Assembly: GCA_022561355.1 (NCBI GenBank)
Contig: JADFRJ010000090.1
Coordinates: forward strand, 1 to 8,661
Length of the DNA: 8,661 bases
Origin: Chloroflexota bacterium
GTDB lineage: Bacteria > Chloroflexota > Dehalococcoidia > DSTF01 > RBG-16-68-14
Direction: 5' to 3'
In this document: positions 1 through 6,485 of the stretch, piece by piece
Numbering within the stretch: the stretch's first letter is position 1
Layout: each line of letters starts with the position of its first letter
Position numbers and translations under genes: made by a program
The notes under the pieces: model-generated
What the model saw: only the letters and a program-made list of their open reading frames with translations
Database searches by the model: none
Told to the model about the DNA's origin: nothing

Positions 1-1365
1 GTACGCGCGCAGACGGCGGCCTTCGTGGAAGTCGAGAACGTCTGGGTTAATGAGGCCAACGAGGTCGATCACCTCACGCTCCGAGAAGTAGCCCATCGCG
101 CCGATGTCGTGCGTGGCGATCGTCTCGCCCGGCGACGAGATCGCGCGCAGCTCCTCCGCGATGGCGATCTGGCGGCCGACGTTGAGGTCGATCTCGAACG
201 CGTAGTGGTTGCGGAAGCTCTCGGCCTGGAACACCACCGCGGCCAGCAGCACGAAGCCGATCGCGCCAGCGAACGCGACGTCCCAGGGCCGCCAAGAACG
301 CCCGCGCAGCAGCGAAGCCAAGCCGCCGCCCGCAAAGACGGCGAGCGCCGGCAGGAAGATGTGCTGGTATCGGTACCAGTAGTGCCCCAAGCCGCCTGGG
401 AAGAGCATGTAGTACAGCACGATGAAGCCGACCCAGAAGATGGCGAAGAGGAGCGCTTCGCGACGCCGTACGCCAAACGCCGCCAGCGCCAACCACGGCA
501 GCAGCGGGGCGGCGAAGTTCCCAACGGCGGCCTGCGCCATGTTGTAGCGCCCGTTGAGCGACACCTCAAATTCGCGGAAGAAGTAGAGCTTCGCCGTCGC
601 CGTGCCGGGCGTGAGCGCGTCCGTCGTGACCCAGTAGAAGATCGCCAGCCCGCCAAGAACCAGCACGCTCGGCACGGCCAGCGCCGCCAGCCGGCGCGCC
701 GCATCCGGCGACACGAGCGCCTCCCCGCGTTCCGGGTCGGCGGCGTAGTACGCCACCATCGCTGCCAGGAGCAGCGCGCCTTCTGGCCGCGTCACAACAG
801 CGAGCGCGGCGAGCGCGCCCGCGACAAGGTACGCCCGCTCGCCGGACGCACGAAGCGCGCGGAAGAAGGCCGCGGCGGCCAGCGTGCTCAGGAGCAGGAA
901 CAGCGTCGTTTCCATGCCGTTCAGCGCATCCAATGCCAGGTAGCCAATCGCCCCGACTGAGACAGCCGCTATCGACGCGGCCAAGCGGTCGCGGAAGACC
1001 GTCCAGCCCAGCCAGTAGACGGCGGGCACCAGCGCAACATGCAGCAGCAGCCCCAGCCCGACGCTCGTGCGCACCGGGTCGACACCCAGCTTGATCGGCA
1101 CCGCCAGCAGCAGCACATGCAGCAGGCTCGTCGCGCCTCCCGACGCGGTCTCGCCGTCGAACGTCAGGAAGCCGTGATCGGCCAGATTCCGCGCGAAGTG
1201 GAGGCTGATGTAGCTGTCGTCGAACGGCAGCGCCAGTTCAGACGCTGAGTACAGATAGATGAGCGCCACCGCCAACGCGAACGCGGCGATGGGCGCCACT
1301 TCCCAGTGACGCGCCAGCCCCCGCGCCCACTGCGCCGGAAGCACGAACTGCGTTGCGCCAGCCAC
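1..1365 (-). CDS. GT-C type membrane glycosyltransferase (AftB / family 39-like), C-terminus cut by window edge
   Basis: The frame is open from a GTG at 1363-1365 to the left edge, giving 455 codons with no stop. It reads as a multi-pass integral membrane protein. The first transmembrane segment is about residues 23-40, followed by an outside loop with an acidic pair (D49-D50 in PFDDSYISLHFARNL), the usual catalytic site of GT-C enzymes that use polyprenyl-phosphate sugars. Other family-style motifs are GMETTLF at 150-156, TRPEG at 192-196, LTPGTATAK at 251-259, and HDIGAMGY...VIDLVGLINPDV at 419-443. Together these resemble the AftB-like group that adds sugars to cell-surface glycans or proteins; donor and acceptor cannot be told. 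The GTG overlaps the TAG stop of the upstream gene by one base (TAGTG), which implies coupled translation and supports this start; GGGGA lies just before it. Relatives usually run some tens of residues longer, so only the tail is probably missing. It is the last visible gene of the hpf operon. Confidence 0.85.
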   Translation of the reverse strand, partial: MAGATQFVLPAQWARGLARHWEVAPIAAFALAVALIYLYSASELALPFDDSYISLHFARNLADHGFLTFDGETASGGATSLLHVLLLAVPIKLGVDPVRTSVGLGLLLHVALVPAVYWLGWTVFRDRLAASIAAVSVGAIGYLALDALNGMETTLFLLLSTLAAAAFFRALRASGERAYLVAGALAALAVVTRPEGALLLAAMVAYYAADPERGEALVSPDAARRLAALAVPSVLVLGGLAIFYWVTTDALTPGTATAKLYFFREFEVSLNGRYNMAQAAVGNFAAPLLPWLALAAFGVRRREALLFAIFWVGFIVLYYMLFPGGLGHYWYRYQHIFLPALAVFAGGGLASLLRGRSWRPWDVAFAGAIGFVLLAAVVFQAESFRNHYAFEIDLNVGRQIAIAEELRAISSPGETIATHDIGAMGYFSEREVIDLVGLINPDVLDFHEGRRLRAY

Positions 1366-2498
1366 TAGTCCCCGGAGTCCTTCGCTAGTAGCCGCTGGTC
1401 CTCTTCCCGCCAGGCCGCTTCATTGAGCAGCATCAGGCCGCCAGCGATCAGCGAGTGGCCGCCCAGCAGCACCGGGATCGGCGCGTCGTTGGCCGCCTGC
1501 GTGAACTCCTTCAGAAACGCGTCCTCGATCTCGTCAGGCCGGCCGAGGTCCGACCAGAAGCGATCGGCGCGCGAGGCAGCAACGCCCAGATGCGAGAGCA
1601 TCGGGCGCGTGTCGATACAGGCCGCGTCCGCCAACTCGCCCAGCTCCGCGAAGAAGCGCTGGCAGCCGACTTCGCGAAGATGGAACGCCAGCAGAGAACG
1701 CGCCTTCCCGGAGATGTCCCGGCCGGCGGCCCGCATCCCCCGCTCTTCTGAGTAGACGCGAAGCCGGCATGCGGTCTCCGATTCCAGGTAGGGCCAGACC
1801 TGGCTCCCCACCCGGCCCGCCAAGAGCAGCTCGGCCTCTGCATCCACCAGGCATCGCGACAGCCGCCGGTACGGCTCGACGTCGACGTCGAACGCGTCGA
1901 CGAACTTCGCGAGCTTCGGGCCGCCGCCACCCGTGACCTTGAGGATCGCCAGATCGGCAGGCGAATCGATGTTGAACTGCGTCTCCGGGCTGCGCGGCAA
2001 CGGCCTGCTCTCCAGTCCCGCCTGGCCGTGCAATAGGCGGGGCAGGTAGTTGTCGCTCCGCGCGGCATCGACCTGTTCGATTGCCGAGCCCGGGGTGAAC
2101 GCCACCATATCGGCGGAGAAGTAGTTATTGGAGATGACGATGTTCTGCTCCCGCCGCAGGTGGTTGGCGATGGCGGCAAGGTCCGTGCCGCTCATGAGCG
2201 GCACGCCGCCCGCCCCCACGTAGACTGGCCGCTCGATCTTCTCCGCGCGGATCAGCGAAGCGAGCCGGTTCCCAAACTGAAACGGCTCGCTGTCCCGATC
2301 GACCGTGACGCCAACGGGGACACGCGCTGAGACCGCGTCGTTGCCGGTGACCAGGATGGCCCGCTCGAACGCATCGGTCGCGATCGCCGCATCGAGCAAG
2401 TCGAGCGCGGACTCCGTCAGCGCGTCCGCGAGCTGGTTTTCGATAGGGGCGCCTCCCATGCCGCCGAGAAACACGATCAGCACAGGGGCTTCAGACAA
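1365..2498 (-). CDS. MobA/CofC-like nucleotidyltransferase-fold protein, probably degenerate
   Basis: This 377-residue protein has two parts. Residues about 5-190 follow the layout of MobA/CofC-type NTP transferases: a Gly-rich start (VFLGGMGGAP, 9-18), a hydrophobic strand then helix (RPVYVGAGGVPLMSGTDL, 90-107) where the family has its metal-binding DxP motif, and FNIDSPADL (175-183), equivalent to the late vDIDTPEDL motif. Two hallmark features are missing: there is no basic residue in the Gly-rich loop (the family has GGxGxR/K), and the DxP aspartate is replaced by Gly (G98). The C-terminal half (about 195-377) looks mostly helical and I do not recognise it. The start is a TTG at 2496-2498, 19 bases after the fruK stop, with only a weak Shine-Dalgarno; a GTG five codons in is an alternative. 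The stop overlaps the next start by one base. The fold assignment is moderately sure; enzymatic activity is doubtful, and a sugar- or nucleotide-binding role is possible. Confidence 0.65.
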   Translation of the reverse strand: MSEAPVLIVFLGGMGGAPIENQLADALTESALDLLDAAIATDAFERAILVTGNDAVSARVPVGVTVDRDSEPFQFGNRLASLIRAEKIERPVYVGAGGVPLMSGTDLAAIANHLRREQNIVISNNYFSADMVAFTPGSAIEQVDAARSDNYLPRLLHGQAGLESRPLPRSPETQFNIDSPADLAILKVTGGGGPKLAKFVDAFDVDVEPYRRLSRCLVDAEAELLLAGRVGSQVWPYLESETACRLRVYSEERGMRAAGRDISGKARSLLAFHLREVGCQRFFAELGELADAACIDTRPMLSHLGVAASRADRFWSDLGRPDEIEDAFLKEFTQAANDAPIPVLLGGHSLIAGGLMLLNEAAWREEDQRLLAKDSGD

Positions 2499-2517
2499 GA
2501 GACGACTCGGGGGCTGG

Positions 2518-3474
2518 CTAGTTCGCGCGCGCGGGCGCGCGAACCGTGGTCCTCTTCACACGCACGTGATCGATCGTGTTCAACACGGCCTCTCTCGCGC
2601 ACAGTTGGGTGCCAGGAGTCAGGCAAGCCGCCGCGCCCGCCGCCGTTCCCCAGCGCAGGGCGTCCTCGATGCCACGGCCGTCGCTCAGTTGCAAGAGCAT
2701 GCCCGCAAGCAGCGCATCGCCAGCGCCGACGCTGCTCACCACAGCGACCTCCGGCGGCCACGCCCACCAGACCTCGTCCTCTGTCACGGCGACAGCGCCG
2801 CGGCCTCCCGCCGTGATAACGGCTGTGCCAGCTCCGGCGGCGCGCATCTCGTGCGCCGCTTGCTCAAGCAAGGCATCGTCGCCGAGTTCGCGTCCCAAGA
2901 GCCGTTCCGCCTCGTGGTGGTTCGTCTTCACAAGATCAGGCTTGCCTCGCAGGCCAGCCGCCAGCGCCTCCGCGTCGGCGTCCAGCACTGTGCTCACACC
3001 CGCCTCTCGGCCAAGCGCGATCAGGCGCTCGTAGGCCTCTGGTTTGATCGGTGGCGGAATGCTGCCGGCAACCACGAGCCAGTCGCCGCTGGAGAGGTAG
3101 CGGCGGAGCTTCGTCTCCAGCGTGGTCATGTGGCGCGGGTCGATCTCCGGACCGCGATAGCTGAGCAACGTTGTCTCGTGAATGCTCTCGTCCACAATGG
3201 TGAGATTCGTGCGCGTCTGGCCGCGCGTGTGGACGAAATCACAGAGGATGCCTCGTTCCAAGAGGGAGTGCTCCACGAAGCGGCCGAGGCTGCCCGGAGC
3301 GAGGCCGGAAGCCATGCTCTCGCGCCCCAGCTCCTGCAGCACACGCGACACGTTGATGCCCTTGCCGCCGGGATCGATACGGCTGTTCTGGACACGGTTC
3401 GTGTCGCCGAGCGTGAGATGGTGAAGGTCGAGTGTGTGGTCGACGGCCGGATTGAGCGTGACGGTGATAATCAC
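2518..3474 (-). CDS. fruK: 1-phosphofructokinase family (PfkB/ribokinase fold) hexose-phosphate kinase
   Basis: The 318-residue product is full length for FruK/LacC-type kinases, which phosphorylate fructose 1-phosphate or tagatose 6-phosphate with ATP in the cytoplasm. Visible signatures are TLNPAVD at 6-12 (substrate-binding aspartate D12), DPGGKGINVSRVL at 34-46 (first PfkB signature), the VKTNHHEAERLL stretch mid-protein, and SSVGAGDALLAG near 247-258 with the catalytic base D253. The family usually has GAGDS; here it is GAGDA, a mild change. The start is a GTG at 3472-3474 that overlaps the hpf stop (GTGA), with GGAG just upstream inside hpf, so translation is coupled. No PTS fructose transporter is visible nearby, so the true substrate could be another phosphohexose; fructose-1-phosphate, tagatose-6-phosphate and fructose-6-phosphate kinases are hard to tell apart from sequence alone. 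Family assignment is firm, exact substrate is not. Confidence 0.88.
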   Translation of the reverse strand: MIITVTLNPAVDHTLDLHHLTLGDTNRVQNSRIDPGGKGINVSRVLQELGRESMASGLAPGSLGRFVEHSLLERGILCDFVHTRGQTRTNLTIVDESIHETTLLSYRGPEIDPRHMTTLETKLRRYLSSGDWLVVAGSIPPPIKPEAYERLIALGREAGVSTVLDADAEALAAGLRGKPDLVKTNHHEAERLLGRELGDDALLEQAAHEMRAAGAGTAVITAGGRGAVAVTEDEVWWAWPPEVAVVSSVGAGDALLAGMLLQLSDGRGIEDALRWGTAAGAAACLTPGTQLCAREAVLNTIDHVRVKRTTVRAPARAN

Positions 3475-4013
3475 GGCAGCTCCGGCAGGATGAGCCCGTA
3501 GCCGCCGGCATGGCGCCGATAGAGAACGGCGACGCGCTCTTCACTTTCGTGATGGAAGACGTAGAAGCTATGCCCCAGCGCTTCGATCTGCTCCATCGCT
3601 TCGGCCACGGTCATGGGCTTCATCACGAACCGCTTGACCCGGGCAGGCCGCCCCGGCGAGACATCGGCTTGTGGCGCCGGCCTGGCCTCTTTGCCTCCAC
3701 GCCGGCCATGGCTGTAGAGGCGGTCCTTCTGGCGCTGCGCCTGCCTCGTGAGCACGTGGGCGGCATGATCGATCGCCGCCTCCGGCTGTTCTGCGTGGCC
3801 GGTGGCCTGAAGATGGACACCGTGGGCGCTCACGTTGACATGCACCGTGTAGCGGCGATTCGGCTCCTTCGCCTTCTCATGCGACAGGTCGACATCGCAC
3901 GTGCCGTCCTTGAGTAATGGAAGGTAGTGCTCCAGATGCCGGAACTTGGTCTGGGCTCGCTCTTCCACGTGCTCGGGAACGCTGAAGTGCTTACCTCTCA
4001 CCTTGATTTCCAT
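3471..4013 (-). CDS. hpf: Long-form ribosome hibernation promoting factor
   Basis: The 180-residue protein (MEIKVRGKHFSVPEHVEERA...) belongs to the RaiA/HPF family. Long HPF binds the 30S decoding region and pairs two ribosomes into inactive 100S dimers when growth stops. Residues about 1-100 are the RaiA fold; a basic, Pro-rich linker follows; residues about 126-180 (VKRFVMKPMTVAEAMEQIEALGHSF...VLYRR.GGYGLILPEL) are the C-terminal dimerisation domain that marks the long form. The ATG at 4011-4013 is preferred over the upstream TTG at 4029-4031 because GGAGG (4019-4023) lies five bases before it and because the family starts at this point. That Shine-Dalgarno sits in the loop of a perfect hairpin. 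A promoter lies at 4032-4060. It is the first gene of a four-gene run, overlapping the kinase start by four bases. Confidence 0.95.
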   Translation of the reverse strand: MEIKVRGKHFSVPEHVEERAQTKFRHLEHYLPLLKDGTCDVDLSHEKAKEPNRRYTVHVNVSAHGVHLQATGHAEQPEAAIDHAAHVLTRQAQRQKDRLYSHGRRGGKEARPAPQADVSPGRPARVKRFVMKPMTVAEAMEQIEALGHSFYVFHHESEERVAVLYRRHAGGYGLILPELP

Positions 4014-4029
4014 GATCGCCTCCGCGATC
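4014..4029 (-). promoter_or_regulatory. Hairpin presenting the hpf Shine-Dalgarno in its loop
   Basis: On the minus strand this reads GATCGC-GGAG-GCGATC, a perfect 6-bp stem closed by a GGAG tetraloop, and it ends directly at the hpf ATG. The GGAG is the core of the Shine-Dalgarno. The structure is seen in the sequence; a regulatory role (access of ribosomes to hpf) is inference. If transcription starts about seven bases after the -10 box, near 4025, part of the 5' arm would be missing from the mRNA, so the exact transcript start matters. Confidence 0.5.
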
Positions 4030-4031
4030 AA

Positions 4032-4060
4032 ATTCTAGAACAGCGCGGGGCACACAGCAA
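4032..4060 (-). promoter_or_regulatory. Sigma-70 type promoter for the hpf-fruK operon
   Basis: On the minus strand TTGCTG (4055-4060) and TAGAAT (4032-4037) are separated by exactly 17 bases. Both boxes are close to the consensus TTGACA/TATAAT. The predicted transcript start near 4025 gives a leader of only about 12 bases before the hpf ATG, just enough for the Shine-Dalgarno. It lies right behind the hairpin cluster that ends the upstream gene. Confidence 0.65.
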
Positions 4061-4064
4061 ACGT

Positions 4065-4171
4065 CTGCCCGTTCAACGGGCAGGGAGCCGGGCGGGCGGA
4101 CGCCCGTCTATGCTACGGGCAGGGGCGCCTCCTGCCCAACGGGGCAGGTCGGCCCGCTACCCGGGCGGGCC
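4065..4171 (-). terminator. Hairpin-dense 3' region of the surface-protein gene, likely terminator
   Basis: Several strong GC-rich inverted repeats are packed here. They are GGCCCGC/GCGGGCC (4151-4157 with 4165-4171, spanning the stop codon), CCTGCCC-AACG-GGGCAGG (4131-4148), an alternative pairing of the same CCTGCCC with the upstream GGGCAGG (4117-4123), CGGGC-GGAC-GCCCG (4093-4106) and CTGCCCGTTCAACGGGCAG (4065-4083). The last gives an 8-bp stem with a 3-base loop. On the minus-strand transcript no run of U follows any stem (ACGTTTGC follows the last), so this is not a textbook intrinsic terminator. Position between two transcription units supports a terminator or 3'-stabilising role. Confidence 0.45.
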
Positions 4172-5647
4172 GCGCCGGGACAGCGGCGCCCGGCGCCACG
4201 CCGGGCGGAACTGGCGGGGACGGCCTGCCGCGCCGAAGAGCGCGAGGCGTCCAGAGCGCCACGCGATCACTCCCGCGAGAGCGACAGCGAACCCCATGAA
4301 CGTCGCGATGAAGGCGCCACCGCCCGCTGGACCGATGCCGCCGCCGGAGTCAGGCAGGCCGATGACGCCCCCGGTCGCCGTTGGGTCTGGCGCCGGCGTG
4401 CCACCTGGCGGCTGGCTCGTGCCCTGGACCTGCGACGTTGTGGTGGCCGCGGGCGTGCCAGGCGTCGATGTTGCGGAACCAGGCGTGCCGCCCGACCCTG
4501 GGGGTGGCGTTGACGTTGGCCCGCCGGGCGTCGGGGTGGGGCCGCCCGGTGTGGACGTGACGGTGGGCGTGGGCGTCGGACCGCCCGGCGTCGGTGTGGG
4601 GGTGTTCCTCACCTGGGTCGGCGTCACCGTCGCGGTCCCGAAGGGCGTCCATGTTGGCTCGGGCGTCCATGTCGGCTCAGGCGTCCACGTCGGCACCTGC
4701 GTCCACGTGGGTGTGGGCGTGTTTGTCACCGTCGGCGTGTGTGTGTCGGTCGGCGTAGGCGTCGCCGGCGTGAGCGTCCCCGTCGGCGTGTTCGTCGCCG
4801 GCGTGAGCGTCCCCGTCGGCGTGTTCGTCGGCACCGGCGTGTTCGTCGGCACCGGCGTGTCCGTCGGCACCGGCGTGTCCGTCGGCACCGGCGTGTCCGT
4901 CGGCACCGGCGTGTCCGTCGGGACCGGCGTGTCCGTCGGCACCGGCGTGTCCGTCGGCACCGGCGTGGGCGTCGCGCAGTTGATGATGATTGAGTCCGGC
5001 CCTTTGATCGGAATTAGCTTGACGTGCGTCCCCGGCGCGTGGTTCAGATAGTGACTGCCGCCGGGCTGGCCAGCCAAGAGGTTCACGAACCCCTGCGTCG
5101 AACCAACATTACAAACGAAGTGAATGTTCGCCATCCTACCTGTGTACAGCAGATCGGAATTGTTGCAGGAGAGCTCGTACCTCCCTGGTGCCGACGGCGT
5201 CTCTGCAACATTGGTGCGCGTGATGAGAAGGGGGTTGCAGCCAGGAACTTTATTCTCATCGACCCCAGCCCGGTTGACGAGCTTCACGCCCGAGTACTCA
5301 ATAATAATCTTGAAGGCGCTGAAGCCGGCCGGAGGCGCAGGACTCGTCACGACGTCGATGCTAAACGCCTCGTCAGTTACTCCCACACACTTGCCCGTAC
5401 AGGGACTGCCGATCGCAGACGTGTTGGGGAAGAACTGGAGCGCCATGCCAGGCCCCGTGTCGGCGTCCACCGTCGCGGGCTCCGAACTGTCGTAGACAAA
5501 GAAGAGCAGTGCGGCAGCCAGCAGAGCGACAACGATCGCGACGATCAGCGGCGAGCCGCCACGCCTCAAGGCGCGCGTACCCTCGGACGCCACACCTGGG
5601 CGCCTAGGATCGATACGAGATTCGTATCTACGTCCGTCGCGGCTCAT
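4157..5647 (-). CDS. Surface protein: cohesin-like domain, Thr/Pro-rich repeat stalk, hydrophobic segment at both ends
   Basis: The 496 residues fall into clear zones. A basic N-tail (1-32) leads into a membrane segment at about 33-51 with no evident cleavage site. An extracellular head at about 66-224 has the look of a cohesin-type beta domain (AFSIDVVTSPAPPAGFSAFK, IIIEYSGVKLVN) and six cysteines (83, 87, 137, 161, 179, 224) that could form disulfides. A long Thr/Pro stalk (225-425) contains eight PVPT(D/N)T units, a duplicated 11-residue unit, and WTPEPT units (315-336). LPDSG follows at 431-435, then a second hydrophobic segment at about 445-463 and a 33-residue Arg-rich tail. LPDSG plus membrane span resembles a sortase sorting signal, but the tail is much longer than usual. 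The ATG at 5645-5647 has AAGGGAAG six bases upstream. The stalk is a likely O-glycosylation target. DNA in the head domain is clearly less GC-rich than its surroundings. Coding status is firm; function and partner are unknown. Confidence 0.82.
   Translation of the reverse strand: MSRDGRRYESRIDPRRPGVASEGTRALRRGGSPLIVAIVVALLAAALLFFVYDSSEPATVDADTGPGMALQFFPNTSAIGSPCTGKCVGVTDEAFSIDVVTSPAPPAGFSAFKIIIEYSGVKLVNRAGVDENKVPGCNPLLITRTNVAETPSAPGRYELSCNNSDLLYTGRMANIHFVCNVGSTQGFVNLLAGQPGGSHYLNHAPGTHVKLIPIKGPDSIIINCATPTPVPTDTPVPTDTPVPTDTPVPTDTPVPTDTPVPTDTPVPTNTPVPTNTPTGTLTPATNTPTGTLTPATPTPTDTHTPTVTNTPTPTWTQVPTWTPEPTWTPEPTWTPFGTATVTPTQVRNTPTPTPGGPTPTPTVTSTPGGPTPTPGGPTSTPPPGSGGTPGSATSTPGTPAATTTSQVQGTSQPPGGTPAPDPTATGGVIGLPDSGGGIGPAGGGAFIATFMGFAVALAGVIAWRSGRLALFGAAGRPRQFRPAWRRAPLSRRGPPG
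4760..4825. repeat. 33-bp tandem duplication in the surface-protein stalk
   Basis: Two adjacent copies of a 33-base unit encode NTPTGTLTPAT twice (residues 275-296 of the surface protein). On the plus strand the copies begin near 4761 and 4794 with the same wording (gtcgccggcgtgagcg...). The unit directly follows the 18-bp array and keeps the reading frame. Confidence 0.8.
4820..4963. repeat. Array of eight 18-bp in-frame repeats encoding PVPT(D/N)T
   Basis: Eight consecutive 18-base units (gtccgtcggcaccggcgt on the plus strand, with a few single-base variants such as a G for C near 4921) encode PVPTDT six times and PVPTNT twice, residues 229-276. The two N units lie at the stalk-distal end. 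The near identity at DNA level, including third positions, points to recent expansion by slippage or recombination. Copy number can change without frameshift, changing the stalk length. This is a protein-coding repeat, not a CRISPR: there are no spacers. Confidence 0.9.
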
Positions 5648-5724
5648 ACCGCTCTTCCCTTCCTAAGACATAACGCAGACGTCAACACCATATTACGACG
5701 AGTTACGCCTGCTAAGCTGACCAA
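5648..5724 (-). promoter_or_regulatory. Intergenic region upstream of the surface-protein gene, weak promoter candidate
   Basis: This 77-base gap between comF and the surface-protein gene is more AT-rich than the coding DNA. On the minus strand it contains TAATAT (5690-5695), a fair -10 box, but no good -35 at the proper distance, and TTGACG (5680-5685) without a good -10 partner. The Shine-Dalgarno AAGGGAAG lies at 5654-5661. The gene could have its own promoter here or be read through from comF. Confidence 0.3.
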
Positions 5725-6417
5725 TCAGTCCTCCGTAGCAAACGTCAGGCACGAGACTGACTGCGCGCCCGCGCGGTTCAACGCGTCCGCGCAGGCGGCC
5801 AGTGTGGCGCCTGTAGTCGTGACGTCATCCACCAGCAGGATGCGATTGCCTTCGACCGCTGGGTCCTCGGAGCGGAAGGCTCCTTGCACGTTGCGCCGGC
5901 GCTGAGCGGCATCCGCGCTGCGCGCCTGCGGCGGCGTGTGCCGGACACGCTCCAGGGCCCGCGGGCGCACCGGCGCGTCCAGCTCTCGGCCGAGGTGCTT
6001 TGCCAACTCCGAGGCTTGGTTGTAGCCACGCGTCCGGTGCCGGAGAGCGGCCAGCGGCACCGGCACGATCAAGTCTGTTTCCATGTCGAATTCGAGCGCC
6101 GCCTCCGCCAGCAGGCCGGCCATCGGCTCGGCGAGGGCGGTCATGCCGCGATACTTGAGGCCGCGAACCAGCTGGCGCACGGTACCGTGGTACACGAACG
6201 CGGAGCGCAGGCTCTCGAACGGCGGTGGGGCCGCGTGGCACTCCGGGCACAACTCAGACCTGGCCTGCGGACGCCAGCAGCGGCAGCAGCGCGGCGCACC
6301 TGCCCGCGGCAACTCATCGATGCAGGCGTCGCAAAGGAAAGAGCCGCTACGCTCGCATCCTAAACACCGAGACGGGAATACGAATTCAAGGACCGCATGG
6401 CCCAGCCTCCCAACCAC
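5725..6417 (-). CDS. comF: ComF family phosphoribosyltransferase-like protein
   Basis: The 230 residues match the ComF/GntX family in length and order. The N-terminal part holds cysteine pairs typical of the family's zinc-binding region (C18/C21, C29/C32, C44/C45/C47, C57/C60). The rest is a type I phosphoribosyltransferase fold with LKYRG (87-91), VPVPL (118-122), RGYNQ (130-134) and the PRPP-binding loop ILLVDDVTTTGAT (193-205), all intact. In naturally competent bacteria ComF helps bring single-stranded DNA across the membrane into the cytoplasm; many bacteria not known to be competent also carry it, and its reaction is unsettled. The start is a GTG at 6415-6417, backed by GGGAGG (6424-6429) six bases upstream. 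No other competence gene is visible. The surface-protein gene follows after 77 bases. A gap shared with the divergent molybdopterin synthase gene lies upstream; I see no strong promoter for comF in it. Confidence 0.93.
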   Translation of the reverse strand: MVGRLGHAVLEFVFPSRCLGCERSGSFLCDACIDELPRAGAPRCCRCWRPQARSELCPECHAAPPPFESLRSAFVYHGTVRQLVRGLKYRGMTALAEPMAGLLAEAALEFDMETDLIVPVPLAALRHRTRGYNQASELAKHLGRELDAPVRPRALERVRHTPPQARSADAAQRRRNVQGAFRSEDPAVEGNRILLVDDVTTTGATLAACADALNRAGAQSVSCLTFATED

Positions 6418-6485
6418 CCAACACCTCCCAAGTGACCAGCATCCCTGCTACCTAGGACTCTCAGCTTAGAACGGGGGCCAATCCT

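Noticed and set aside
25..960. Plus-strand open frame of 311 codons
   Set aside because: Arg/Gln/Ala-rich translation with no domain. It is antisense to the clear membrane glycosyltransferase with family motifs.
2305..3501. Plus-strand open frame of 398 codons
   Set aside because: Antisense to fruK and the nucleotidyltransferase-like gene; the translation has no recognisable motif and is a GC-rich shadow.
4820..4963. Possible CRISPR array
   Set aside because: Units are 18 bp, directly adjacent and without spacers, and they encode a Thr/Pro stalk in frame.
3927..5051. Long plus-strand open frame (374 codons) rich in VGTGVSVGTG repeats
   Set aside because: It is the mirror of the surface-protein stalk. 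The repeat length is a multiple of three, so all frames stay open. Its start lies in antisense hpf, and the minus-strand frame has domains, a Shine-Dalgarno and a sensible membrane layout.
5680..5685. TTGACG as a -35 box for the surface-protein gene
   Set aside because: At 16-18 bases downstream there is only the purine-rich Shine-Dalgarno region, with nothing resembling a -10 box.
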